Shown piece by piece: positions 44,498-52,600 of a DNA stretch of 64,000 nt. The DNA is from Pseudoduganella violacea (GTDB lineage Bacteria > Pseudomonadota > Gammaproteobacteria > Burkholderiales > Burkholderiaceae_D), in assembly GCF_014191875.1 (NCBI RefSeq), contig NZ_JACHXD010000009.1, positions 186,001-250,000 of the forward strand, in the 5' to 3' direction. Both the position numbers and the translations under genes were made by a program. The notes below the pieces were generated by a model, which ran no database searches, had not been told where the DNA came from, and saw only the letters and a program-made list of their open reading frames with translations. How positions within the stretch are numbered: position 1 is the first letter of the stretch; the number at the start of each line of letters is the position of its first letter.

Positions 44498-44941
44498 TTA
44501 GTGGTGCAGCGGCTTGGCGCCTGCCTGCTCCCCGGTCATGGCCGGATGCAGGGCGTGTTCGGCCGGCGAGGTATCCCAATAGCCCTGGAAGCGGGCCACC
44601 TTGCCGTCACGGATCTTGAACACATGGACCCAGGGATTGTCGTAGCTGATGCCGGTCGACTTGGTCAGCCAGCTCGATTCGCCCATGACGACCACGGTGT
44701 CGCCCTCCGCGATCATTTCCTTGACTTCGAAGCGCTGCGCCTGCACCGTGGCGTCGAGCTTGACGAAGAACTGGGCAATGCCCTGCTTGCCGTGGAAGCA
44801 GCCGGCAAAGGGCAGGTAGTCCGATTCCGGACCGATCCATTCCGCATCGTCGTGATAGCGGTTGAGCAGGGCGCGGATATCGCCGGCCTGGAATAACTGG
44901 TAGCCTTCCATTACCAGTTTTTTGTTTTCTTGTACGTTCAT
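44498..44941 (-). CDS. NTF2-like (SnoaL-type) protein
   Basis: Small alpha+beta-barrel protein of 147 residues. Pattern: LVMEGYQLFQAGDIRALLNRYHDDAEWIGPES, FAGCFHGKQGIAQFFVKLDATV, then VKEMIAEGDTVVVMGESSWLTKSTG and HVFKIRDGKVARFQGYWD. This fold hosts many enzymes and small-ligand binders (cyclases, isomerases), so function is open. AGGAGGGATGCC precedes ATG (44941). It converges on the TetR gene with a 28-base gap. Confidence 0.86.
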   Translation of the reverse strand: MNVQENKKLVMEGYQLFQAGDIRALLNRYHDDAEWIGPESDYLPFAGCFHGKQGIAQFFVKLDATVQAQRFEVKEMIAEGDTVVVMGESSWLTKSTGISYDNPWVHVFKIRDGKVARFQGYWDTSPAEHALHPAMTGEQAGAKPLHH

Positions 44942-45060
44942 GGCATCCCTCCTGTAGACCGGCCAGCCGACGCCAGCCGGTCAACTCAGCCTAATACGGC
45001 GGCAGGCGATGTCAAGCAGATTGCAAGCCACTTTTCTTGTGATAAGGAATGGAGGACTTC

Positions 45061-45912
45061 ATGCTGGAAAAATCCCTGAACATCCGGCAAATCGAGGCGG
45101 CCGAGCTGGACATCGTGCTGGGCTGGGCCGCCGCCGAAGGCTGGAATCCCGGCCTGCACGACGCCGCCTGTTTCCACGCGGCCGACCCGGGCGGCTTCCT
45201 GATCGGCGAGCTGCGCGGTGAAGCCGTGGCCGGCATTTCCTGCGTGCGCTATGGCGGCAATTTCGGTTTTATCGGCCTGTACCTCGTCCAGCCCGCCTAT
45301 CGCGGCCTGGGTCACGGATTGGCGCTGTGGCAGGCCGCCATGGCGCGGCTCGACGGCTGCAATATCGGCCTCGATGGCGTGGTGGCGCAGCAGGGCAATT
45401 ATGCGCGCTCGGGCTTTCGCGCCGCCTACCGCCACGTGCGCCATGAGGGACGCGGCAGCGGCGAAGCGCTGGCGGCCGAAGACATTGTGCGCCTGTCGGC
45501 GCAGGATCTGGCGGCGGTCAGCCGCTACGACCGCGCCTGCTTTGGCGGGGAGCGCCAGCGCTTCCTGCAAGCGTGGCTGAGCCAGCCGCAGCACAAGGCG
45601 GTCGGCAGTGTCGGTGCGCAGGGCTTGCGCGGTTATGCGGTGCTGCGCCCCTGCCGCAACGGCTACAAGATCGCGCCGCTGTTCGCCGACACGCCCGCGC
45701 TGGCGGAACAGCTTTTCCTGGCGCTGCAAGGCCAGGTGGCGCCGGACATGCCGATCTTTATCGACGTGCCGGAAGCCAATCCGGCCGCCGTGGCGCTGGC
45801 GGCGCGCCACCGGCTGCAGCCGGTGTTCGAGGCGGCGCGCATGTATGCCGGCGCGGAACCGCCGCTGGAGCTGGCGCCGCAGTACGGCATCGCCAGCATG
45901 GAACTCGGTTAG
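45061..45912 (+). CDS. GNAT acetyltransferase with YitH-like C-terminal domain
   Basis: Protein of 283 residues with two acetyltransferase-like halves. The N-terminal GNAT domain has IRQIEAAELDIVLGWAAAEGWNPG, LYLVQPAYRGLGHGLALWQAAMARL (acetyl-CoA loop) and ARSGFRAAYRHVR. The C-terminal half (LRGYAVLRPCRNGYKIAPLFADTPALAEQLFLAL) matches the second domain of the acetyltransferase-18 family. Substrate unknown. GGAGGACTTC fixes the ATG at 45061. Its stop codon shares TTAG with the stop of the convergent membrane-protein gene. Confidence 0.88.
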   Translation: MLEKSLNIRQIEAAELDIVLGWAAAEGWNPGLHDAACFHAADPGGFLIGELRGEAVAGISCVRYGGNFGFIGLYLVQPAYRGLGHGLALWQAAMARLDGCNIGLDGVVAQQGNYARSGFRAAYRHVRHEGRGSGEALAAEDIVRLSAQDLAAVSRYDRACFGGERQRFLQAWLSQPQHKAVGSVGAQGLRGYAVLRPCRNGYKIAPLFADTPALAEQLFLALQGQVAPDMPIFIDVPEANPAAVALAARHRLQPVFEAARMYAGAEPPLELAPQYGIASMELG

Positions 45913-46610
45913 GCCACCAGGCTGTTGGTAAAGCTCATCCAGGCCGGCGGCGCTTCGAGAAACAGATACATGGCCGCCAGCTGGCCCACGACCAGGCAGG
46001 GCAGGCCGTAGCGGTAGACTGCATGCACGCGCTTTTGCACCAGCCAGTCGCGCGCCACGCCGAGGATGATGAGCAGGTCGACGCCGGCATACCACCAGCC
46101 GGCCGGCACCCAGCCCGCCGGGAAGCGCGCGATGGCGGCCACGCTCAGGCAGCAGGTGGCCATCACCATCAGGCGGCGGTGGTATTCGATGCGCTTGCGC
46201 CAGTAGACGGCCAGCGCGAAGGTGATGCCGAAGCTGAGCATATCGTTGAAGGAGACGGCGAGAAAGGCGGGATTCTCCGGTCCCTGCGCCGCGCGCCACT
46301 TCTGCATGACGAGGGCGGTGGCAATGCCGAGGAAGGGCAGTACCGCGCCCACGGCCACGCCGCTCCAGCCCAGGCGCCGGTGCAGCTGCACATTGGCGCT
46401 GCGCGCCAGCAGCGATTGCGCGATCAAAATAATGACCCAGGCGCTGAACACGGCCGAGTGGAGATAGAGGATGAAGGGCGGCGGCAGCTCGGGATGAAGC
46501 AGTCCCTTGTCCAGCCGTGGCAGGAAGCCGAGCAGCACGACGGCCAGCACCAGCAGGCCCATGCCGAGATAAAAGTAAGTGCGCAAACCACGCTCGATCG
46601 CTTTATGCAT
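45909..46610 (-). CDS. Hypothetical multi-spanning membrane protein
   Basis: Integral membrane protein of about 233 residues with six or seven predicted helices: YFYLGMGLLVLAVVLLGF, FILYLHSAVFSAWVIILIAQSLL, SGVAVGAVLPFLGIATALV, DMLSFGITFALAVYW, LMVMATCCLSVAAIARF, YAGVDLLIILGVA and CLVVGQLAAMYLF. Conserved-looking His residues (LHSAVFSAW, LHRRLGW and YHRRLM) recall haem- or quinone-linked membrane families, but I cannot name one. AGGAGC suits the ATG at 46610 better than the one at 46616. Confidence 0.78.
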   Translation of the reverse strand: MHKAIERGLRTYFYLGMGLLVLAVVLLGFLPRLDKGLLHPELPPPFILYLHSAVFSAWVIILIAQSLLARSANVQLHRRLGWSGVAVGAVLPFLGIATALVMQKWRAAQGPENPAFLAVSFNDMLSFGITFALAVYWRKRIEYHRRLMVMATCCLSVAAIARFPAGWVPAGWWYAGVDLLIILGVARDWLVQKRVHAVYRYGLPCLVVGQLAAMYLFLEAPPAWMSFTNSLVA

Positions 46611-46787
46611 TGCCATGCTCCTGTAGGATGGAAGGCTGTCACCGCTTGGTCGATGCAGTGTAATTGCGTGGTTTGGAATGTCAATCCGGCAATCTTTAGA
46701 TGATGTGAAGGTTCGCCGCGCCGGCCGGGTTTGCTATGCTTGCGCTTTTGCGCCATCGCTGGCGCTTTCCCCACACGGAGTAGAAAC

Positions 46788-47333
46788 ATGGTTTCCCTGC
46801 AAGAACAGCTCATGAAGGCTGGCCTGGCCGACAAGAAAAAAGCCCAGAAGATCAACCAGGATAAGAGCAAGCAGCGCAAGGTCGAGCGCCAGACCGGCAC
46901 CCAGAGCGTGGACGAAGCGCGCCTGGCGGCCCAGGAAATGCAGCGCAAGAACGCCGAGCGCGCGCGCGAAATGAACGCCCAGCGCGACGCCGCCGCCAGC
47001 CAGAAAGCCATCATGGCGCAGATCGTGCAGATGGTGCAACAGAACCGCCAGAACAAGAGCAAGGGCAAGGGCGAGGACATCGCCTACAACTTCACCTATG
47101 GCACGAAGATCGAGCGCATCCACGTGTCGGCCGAGGTGCAGGCCCACCTGATCGCGGGCCGTCTGGCCATCGTCTGCCTTGGCGAGAACTATGAGCTGGT
47201 GCCGAAAGTCATCGCCGAGAAGATCGCCGAGCGCGACGCCACGCTGGTGGTGCAGGTCAAAAAAGTCAGCGCGGAAGTCGATGAGGACGATCCCTACGCC
47301 GCCTACAAGATCCCCGACGATTTGATGTGGTAA
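46788..47333 (+). CDS. DUF2058 (YaiL-like) family protein
   Basis: Cytoplasmic protein of 181 residues. The N-terminal half is a very basic coiled coil (MVSLQEQLMKAGLADKKKAQK...ERQTGTQSVDEARLAAQEMQRKNAERARE), fitting nucleic-acid binding. The C-terminal half is the DUF2058 domain with YNFTYGTKIERIHVSAEVQAHLIAGRLAIVCLGENYELVPKVIAEKIAERD. Described as a nucleoprotein/polynucleotide-associated family; activity unknown. ACGGAGTAGAAAC precedes the ATG. Confidence 0.88.
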   Translation: MVSLQEQLMKAGLADKKKAQKINQDKSKQRKVERQTGTQSVDEARLAAQEMQRKNAERAREMNAQRDAAASQKAIMAQIVQMVQQNRQNKSKGKGEDIAYNFTYGTKIERIHVSAEVQAHLIAGRLAIVCLGENYELVPKVIAEKIAERDATLVVQVKKVSAEVDEDDPYAAYKIPDDLMW

Positions 47334-47440
47334 GGCTTCGACACTTGCCGTCAGGCAAGCTCATCCTGTATCGTATTGCGTTTCGCTGCCCGTAATCGAA
47401 ACTGGCAACAATGATAACCCCATCCTTATCGGAGACAGCA

Positions 47441-48106
47441 ATGGCAAGTCAAGAACTCACTTTCGAGCAGGTTGCCGCGGCAGCCAATGGCCTGGAGAAC
47501 GAAGGCCAGCAGGTGACGATCGAAGCCGTGAGCGGAGTTCTGGGCGCTGCCTCGCCCATCGCCATCCACCCGCATCTGCGCGCCTGGCGCGCCGGCCGCG
47601 CCCAGCCGGAAGCGCCGAAGGCGGAGTTGCCGCCGGCGCTGTTGGCCGCCCTCGGCAACTGGGCGCTGCAATATGCGGAAGAAGCGGGCGCCAGCGCGCG
47701 CGACGCGTTGGCCCAATCCGATAACGATCTGCAAGCGCTGCTGCAATCGGGCCAGCAAAGCGAAGCCGAACGCGACGAGGCGCAAGCCGTGCTGGCAGCG
47801 CGCGACGAGGAAGTCCAACGTCTGACGACCGAGCTGCGCGATGCGCGCCAGGTCGCGTCCGACGCCCTGGTCGGCAAAGCGAAAGACCAGCTGGCCATCG
47901 ACGGCAAGGACCGCCAATTGAACGACCTGCGCGCCCAGATCGAACGCAATGTGGCCGCGCTGGCCGCCGAATCCGACGCCCGCCTGGCGGCCGAAATGGA
48001 TTTGGTGGGCGCCACCACCGCGCGCGACAATTTCGCGGCCGAAGTCAAGGCGCTGCGCGCCGAACTCGACGCGCTGCACGCCGAGCGACGTCCGGCGCGC
48101 GCCTAA
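47441..48106 (+). CDS. KfrA-like DNA-binding coiled-coil protein
   Basis: Protein of 221 residues. The N-terminus (ASQELTFEQVAAAANGLENEGQQVTIEAVSGVLGAASPIAIHPHLRAWRAGR) matches the plasmid KfrA-type DNA-binding domain. The rest, from about residue 90, is one long charged coiled coil. KfrA proteins repress plasmid maintenance genes and form filament-like complexes; chromosomal versions are common and their role is unclear. GGAGACAGCA sits before the ATG at 47441, and no plasmid gene is nearby. Confidence 0.82.
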   Translation: MASQELTFEQVAAAANGLENEGQQVTIEAVSGVLGAASPIAIHPHLRAWRAGRAQPEAPKAELPPALLAALGNWALQYAEEAGASARDALAQSDNDLQALLQSGQQSEAERDEAQAVLAARDEEVQRLTTELRDARQVASDALVGKAKDQLAIDGKDRQLNDLRAQIERNVAALAAESDARLAAEMDLVGATTARDNFAAEVKALRAELDALHAERRPARA

Positions 48107-48151
48107 GCGTTGCGCGCGGCGCGGCCCCGCCGTCAGCCGCGCCGGCGATGC

Positions 48152-48568
48152 TCAGCCGAAGAGTTTGCCGCGCAACAGGCTCAGCCCCTGCGTCAGCAGC
48201 TCGTTCTGCGGCACCTGGCCGTCGGGCGTCAGCGTGTCGATAATCTGCGGCAACAGCTGGGCCAGGCCGGTCGAGGCGTGTTCCGACTGCAATCCCGCCT
48301 GCTGCGCAATCTGCGCGATATTCTCCGCCCCCAGCGCATCGCGGATCTGGTCGCCGGACACCGGCTGGTTCGCGCCCGTGCCAACCCAGGACGCGACCTG
48401 GTCGCCCAAGCCGCTGGCCTGCAGCTGTTGCAGCAAGCCCGGCAAACCGCCCGCCTGATTGATCAAACCCATCACGCTGTTCAGCAAATCCCCCTGCGGC
48501 ACCGGGTCTTGCTGCTGCGAACCGAGCGAACCCAGCACCTGCCCTGCCAGTTGATCAAGTAGTCCCAT
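48152..48568 (-). CDS. YidB-family (DUF937) protein
   Basis: Small protein of 138 residues starting MGLLDQLAGQVLGSLGSQQQ, with GLINQAGGLPGLLQQLQASGLGDQVASWVGTGANQPVSGDQIRDALG and a C-terminal LPQIIDTLTPDGQVP. These are standard YidB/DUF937 features. Function unknown. The ATG at 48568 has GGAGGATGTG upstream; an upstream extension to 48619 is not coding. Confidence 0.9.
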   Translation of the reverse strand: MGLLDQLAGQVLGSLGSQQQDPVPQGDLLNSVMGLINQAGGLPGLLQQLQASGLGDQVASWVGTGANQPVSGDQIRDALGAENIAQIAQQAGLQSEHASTGLAQLLPQIIDTLTPDGQVPQNELLTQGLSLLRGKLFG

Positions 48569-48740
48569 CACATCCTCCAATACCGGTTGGAAAGCGGCAC
48601 GATGGCCGCGTCTGGTCACTGTCTATTGCCATAGTAGGCCAAAAATCCCGGTGCTTTACGATTTCCAGGGATTAATTACCGGAACACGGCAGATGCCGAC
48701 ACAGCGGGGGCCTGACGTAGATGAGCTGGTCGTCGAAATG

Positions 48741-48812
48741 TCCAAAAAAGAAACGCCACCAGACGGTGGCGTTTTCGGAGTCTTGGTGGACTGCGCGGAA
48801 GCAAGCCATCGA
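48741..48812. repeat. Decayed copy of tRNA-Phe 3' end and its terminator
   Basis: Bases 48741-48812 resemble 50453-50528. Both have TGTCCAAAAA, the hairpin CGCCACC/GGTGGCG, six bases later TCTTGGTGG or TTCTTGGTGG (the complement of the tRNA 3' CCACCA end), then a degenerate copy of the tRNA T-arm side. It forms a direct repeat with the real tRNA-Phe end and bounds the low-GC gene between them. The hairpin still looks like a working terminator. Confidence 0.7.
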
Positions 48813-48822
48813 CAGGAAATCT

Positions 48823-50394
48823 TTAGACGGGATCGTCTTTCAATTCTGAGAATTGCCAATAGTTATCGCCATTGAAGACGCGTATGTTCTGGTCCGCGCT
48901 GTGGCTGAAGAAATCGTAGGAGCGTCTCCCTTTGACATCGATGCCCATCCAGTTTGCCGCCCCGCTGGCGAAGTTGAAGCCTGACATGTCTTTTTTGAGT
49001 ACGGTCCGATGATCTGCGTCGCTGGAGAGAATGAAGAAAGGCACGGCGTAGTTCTGTTTGAATTGCGCGTCGTGAACAACTGTTTCGTTGGCGCTCCCTT
49101 TTTCCTCATGCCGCAAGCCATGATCGCTCAGGTAAATCATCGAAAAGCTTTCATTGCTTTTCTTTAAGATGTCGTGCACTTGCGAGAGCATGGCATCCGT
49201 TCTGCGAATGGAACCCATATAGCAGCGCATGTTCTGGCTGGGTGCGGAGAATAGTGCCTCCTCACCGCGTACGCGGTCGCAATAGGCCATATGGGAACCC
49301 ATCAGATGAAGAATGAATAGATGGCTTCCAGTTTGTTTTTCTTTGACCCCTTCAGCCAATTTTTCCAGTAAAGCCGAATCGTCCACTTTCTTGGATGTAC
49401 TTGAGCCCCATTTGGTAAAGTAAACATCGTCTGCGCTGGCCGCAATTCGCGATGAAGGGCTATCGTATTCGCCAACATAGCCCTGGTTTGAGTACCAGTG
49501 CGTTTTAAAACCTGCTTGCTTAGCCAGGGCCACGATATTTTTCCCATAAAGCACTTTATCGCCATCTAGTTCGGCCAGCATGCGGGGTACTGATGCCAGC
49601 GTATTTCCTGCGGGCGAAATAAAGCCGTCAATAAACAAGCCATTGGCATGTTCGGCGAATGGTGTCGTATCTTGCTGAAAACCATATGCCGACATGTAAT
49701 CCTTGCGCACACTTTCGCCGATCACGATCACGTAATTTTTGTACTTGCTGTGCACGCCGAGGATGTCCCATGGATTGCGGACCTGTGCCAGCCGAAAACT
49801 TGCCTCCTCTGTCCGGTACTGCTCCAAAGCACGAGCAACCGTGCGGGGCAAATCGAGGATAAGGATATCCTTCCTTGCCTCAGCATCAGAGCGAAACAGC
49901 TTGGCGTAGGACGCAAATGATAGGGTGAACAGTAAGCAGCCCGCTATGAGTCGGCGTTTGGCAATTCGATCAGAGTTGAGTTTGAAAATGAGAAGCCAGG
50001 AAGCCAGGATAAAGGTGGCTGCAAGCAAAAGATTGCGAATGGGGATCTGCTTTATGAACTCTACGGATTCACTCGAATTCGTTTGCAAAACAGAAGCGAT
50101 AATTAGGAAGTTGGGCTTGCCGTATATCAATCCAACCGGTATGTAAGAGCCGAGTAGCAGCACGCACGCGAACAAGAGAAAACGCAAGCCAGCGACACAA
50201 CTGCCTAACAAGAAGAGGAACAGGCCAAGCACGCTCAGAACATTGTTGAGCTTAGCAGGGTAACCAAAGGAGCGAACGACCAGGAAAGATAAGAGGAGGG
50301 CGATCAGGTAATACGCTGGAGCTAGTATTTTTTTCAATTTCAATCCGAGCAAATCAATGCTCACTTCTGCACAAATATTGCAATTATACATCAT
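48823..50394 (-). CDS. Phosphoethanolamine transferase (sulfatase fold), low-GC gene
   Basis: Inner-membrane enzyme of about 523 residues that would move phosphoethanolamine from phosphatidylethanolamine to lipid A or a glycan. About five N-terminal membrane segments (to residue about 160) precede a periplasmic alkaline-phosphatase-like domain. That domain has YVIVIGESVRKDYMSAYGFQ, an NTLASVPRML segment with the expected catalytic Thr, MGSHMAYCDR, and YLSDHGLRHEEKG for metal binding. It is visibly AT-richer than all neighbours. The start is uncertain (50394 ATG, 50391 ATG or 50364 GTG), none with a strong ribosome binding site. It lies between tRNA-Phe and a decayed tRNA-end copy, suggesting acquisition. 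Confidence 0.85.
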   Translation of the reverse strand: MMYNCNICAEVSIDLLGLKLKKILAPAYYLIALLLSFLVVRSFGYPAKLNNVLSVLGLFLFLLGSCVAGLRFLLFACVLLLGSYIPVGLIYGKPNFLIIASVLQTNSSESVEFIKQIPIRNLLLAATFILASWLLIFKLNSDRIAKRRLIAGCLLFTLSFASYAKLFRSDAEARKDILILDLPRTVARALEQYRTEEASFRLAQVRNPWDILGVHSKYKNYVIVIGESVRKDYMSAYGFQQDTTPFAEHANGLFIDGFISPAGNTLASVPRMLAELDGDKVLYGKNIVALAKQAGFKTHWYSNQGYVGEYDSPSSRIAASADDVYFTKWGSSTSKKVDDSALLEKLAEGVKEKQTGSHLFILHLMGSHMAYCDRVRGEEALFSAPSQNMRCYMGSIRRTDAMLSQVHDILKKSNESFSMIYLSDHGLRHEEKGSANETVVHDAQFKQNYAVPFFILSSDADHRTVLKKDMSGFNFASGAANWMGIDVKGRRSYDFFSHSADQNIRVFNGDNYWQFSELKDDPV

Positions 50395-50457
50395 TGCAAT
50401 TGAGCAATTTTCTCCCTCGCCCCATCCTGAAGAACGGACCAGGCAAAAAATCTGTCC

Positions 50458-50491
50458 AAAAACAAAAAACGCCACCCGAAGGTGGCGTTTC
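50458..50491 (-). terminator. Terminator of tRNA-Phe
   Basis: Hairpin CGCCACC-CGAA-GGTGGCG with an A-rich flank that reads as T-rich on the minus strand, starting 9 bases after the tRNA 3' end. The same stem recurs at 48751-48775 and 56348-56373. Confidence 0.8.
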
Positions 50492-50499
50492 TAAATTCT

Positions 50500-50575
50500 T
50501 GGTGGCCCGGGGCGGAATCGAACCACCGACACAAGGATTTTCAATCCTCTGCTCTACCAACTGAGCTACCAGGCC
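50500..50575 (-). tRNA. tRNA-Phe (GAA)
   Basis: 76 bases including an encoded CCA. On the minus strand: acceptor GGCCTGG pairing with CCGGGCC, D-arm GCTCAGTTGGTAGAGC, anticodon loop TTGAAAA with anticodon GAA, and T-arm GGTGGTTCGATTCCGCC. All stems pair. Promoter elements are not evident in the roughly 140-base gap upstream, which it shares with the divergent DUF1275 gene. Confidence 0.98.
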
Positions 50576-50716
50576 AAGGCGCGCAATTATAGCAGGGTGA
50601 AACCCGGCTTGCCTAGCCTGGATTGACGGATTTTTTCCGGAGGTATAAATTTTGACCTCCACCCCAGAGATTTTCCCCATGCCAGCACTTGCCCGGCCCC
50701 CGCGCCGACCACCGCC

Positions 50717-51469
50717 ATGCCGATCAATTACGCCCGCCGCCTGACGGGCCGCCAGCGCGCCGCGGCCAGCAACCGCCAGCTGGGCGTGGTGCTGGCCTTT
50801 GTGGCGGGCGCGGCCAATGCGGGCGGCTTTGTCGCGGTTGGACAGTACACTTCGCATATGACCGGCATCGTCTCGGCCATGGCCGACAATGTGGCGATCG
50901 GCGCGTTTAGCCTGGTGCTGGCCGGCGGCGGCGCGTTGGCGGCCTTTGTCGCGGGGGCGGCTTGCTGCGCCATCATGATCAATTACGCGCGGCGGCGGCA
51001 GATGCATGGCGAGTATGCTTTTCCGCTGCTGCTGGAGGCGCTGCTGCTGCTGTGCTTCGGCATGCTCGGGGCCTGGCTGGCCGATATCGACGTGCTGGTG
51101 TTGCCGGCCACGGTGATGCTGCTGTGCTTCATGATGGGCTTGCAGAACGCCGTCATCACCAAGCTGTCGAGCGCGGAAATCCGCACCACCCATATCACGG
51201 GCATCGTCACCGATATCGGCATCGAACTGGGCAAGGCGGTGTACTGGAATGCGCAGCAGGCGGCCGCGCCGCCAGTCGTGGCCAACCGGTCCCGTCTACG
51301 CTTGCTGTGCGCGCTGGCGCTGGCTTTCTTTGGCGGCGGTCTGCTCGGGGCGCTGGGCTTTGCGCGCATCGGCTATCTGGCGACGGTGCCATTGGCGCTG
51401 CTGCTGGTGCTGATGGCCATCGTGCCAGTGCTCGACGATCTGAAAGCGCGCGCGGCCTTATTGCGCTGA
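50717..51469 (+). CDS. DUF1275 (YoaK-family) membrane protein, second copy
   Basis: Membrane protein of 250 residues with about six helices. Family signatures: AFVAGAANAGGFVAVGQYTSHMTGIVSAMADNVAIGA and MGLQNAVITKLSSAEIRTTHITGIVTDIGIELGKAV, two related halves. Function unknown. It differs clearly from the copy at 34059-34763, so they are paralogues from separate sublineages. No strong ribosome binding site is visible; the start is the first ATG in frame. It converges on the next gene with a 12-base overlap. Confidence 0.88.
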   Translation: MPINYARRLTGRQRAAASNRQLGVVLAFVAGAANAGGFVAVGQYTSHMTGIVSAMADNVAIGAFSLVLAGGGALAAFVAGAACCAIMINYARRRQMHGEYAFPLLLEALLLLCFGMLGAWLADIDVLVLPATVMLLCFMMGLQNAVITKLSSAEIRTTHITGIVTDIGIELGKAVYWNAQQAAAPPVVANRSRLRLLCALALAFFGGGLLGALGFARIGYLATVPLALLLVLMAIVPVLDDLKARAALLR

Positions 51470-52483
51470 GCTGGCCGCCGCCGGCAGTTGCCGGCTTTTC
51501 AGCAGGTGGCCATCGGCGCCGAACAGCAGCAGGGCTTGCGGCTGGGCTTGGCGCGTCCGCTTGGACGTAGCCGGCGGGTACAGCCAGACTTCCATGCCGC
51601 TGTCGAAGCTGATTTCCGTGGCGGGGCCCAGGCTGGCGCGCAGCTGGGCGCGCGTGTCGCCGGGCTGGGCGCCAGGCGCGGCCGATGCCGCGGGTGGCGC
51701 CGGGTCATCCATGTATTCGAAGGACAGCAAGGTGTCGTCGGGCCAGCTGGCGTCCCACAGCGGCGCGTAGTAGCTGCGGTCGAGCAGCACCTGGCAATCG
51801 CAGTAGGGCAGAGTGGCGGCATCCTGCGTGCCGCCCGCGTACTGCTGACGGAAGGGCAGCACGGCGCGGCGCGCGCCCGCTTGCAGCGTCACGCTGAACA
51901 GCGGGCGCTCGCTGAAGAACAGGTAATTGCCGTCCGCCGCCGTGCATACGCGCTCGCCGCTGGCGAGCCAGTCGCTGAGCCAGGCGAACAGGCGCGCATT
52001 GTTCGAGACCAGTCCCGCTTCCATGCCAACCAGGCATTCCAGCCGCAGATCGCCGAGGCGGCGCATGCCGTCCGGCACGCCGGGGCTGCGGACGTCGGCG
52101 CGCCAGGTCAGGCTGCTGGTCTTGCGGTTGGCGATCAGGGCGGCGTCTTCGCGCAGCGCGGCGTCGTTGCGTTCCAGCGTAAAGCTGTGGTCGGGTGCCA
52201 GCGCCACGGGCAGGCTCAGCGTGTCGCCGACAATGTGCAGCGCCACGTCGTCGAGCCGCACCGACGGTAGGCGCGGCAGCAGGCGAAAGCGCAGGCTGGC
52301 GCCAGGTGCCAGCCGGGCCTGCTCGCGCGCGAAGCGCTCCATGCCGCGCACCATTTTGCGGTAGGACTTGTCGACCGGATTACGGGTATTGGACACAATT
52401 ACCTGCTCATCCCCATGCGGCAAGGCTGGGGCCGGAAATGCGAGGAGAAGCCAGACTGCTCCACAAATGGCGGCATAAGGCAT
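51458..52483 (-). CDS. Exported hypothetical protein
   Basis: I do not recognise this 341-residue protein. It has a signal peptide (MPYAAICGAVWLLLAFPAPALPHG). It contains a long beta-rich middle (LRFRLLPRLPSVRLDDVALHIVGD, TLSLPVALAPDHSFTLERN) and a C-terminal part with LRASLGPATEISFDSGMEVWLYP, which recalls the BamE/SmpA-type small fold found in outer-membrane proteins. A paired CDC motif (YCDCQVLLD) is notable. The start could also be 52507. High GC and codon use match the chromosome. Confidence 0.68.
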   Translation of the reverse strand: MPYAAICGAVWLLLAFPAPALPHGDEQVIVSNTRNPVDKSYRKMVRGMERFAREQARLAPGASLRFRLLPRLPSVRLDDVALHIVGDTLSLPVALAPDHSFTLERNDAALREDAALIANRKTSSLTWRADVRSPGVPDGMRRLGDLRLECLVGMEAGLVSNNARLFAWLSDWLASGERVCTAADGNYLFFSERPLFSVTLQAGARRAVLPFRQQYAGGTQDAATLPYCDCQVLLDRSYYAPLWDASWPDDTLLSFEYMDDPAPPAASAAPGAQPGDTRAQLRASLGPATEISFDSGMEVWLYPPATSKRTRQAQPQALLLFGADGHLLKSRQLPAAASSAQ

Positions 52484-52600
52484 GGTAATTCCCGCAACAG
52501 GTAGCATCGGCAGGGTATTTCCAACTTCAGTTGCTTTATTGGTTAATTGATATTAATGTACAATCTGCAAAATTTTTGACCCTTATTTTCTCTTATTATC

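Noticed and set aside
47441..48106. Plasmid-derived region because of the KfrA-like gene
   Set aside because: No replication, partition or transfer genes nearby; chromosomal KfrA-like proteins are common.
48651..48875. Short plus-strand frame in the gap before the phosphoethanolamine transferase
   Set aside because: It spans the terminator hairpin and the decayed tRNA end and has no ribosome binding site or recognisable domain.
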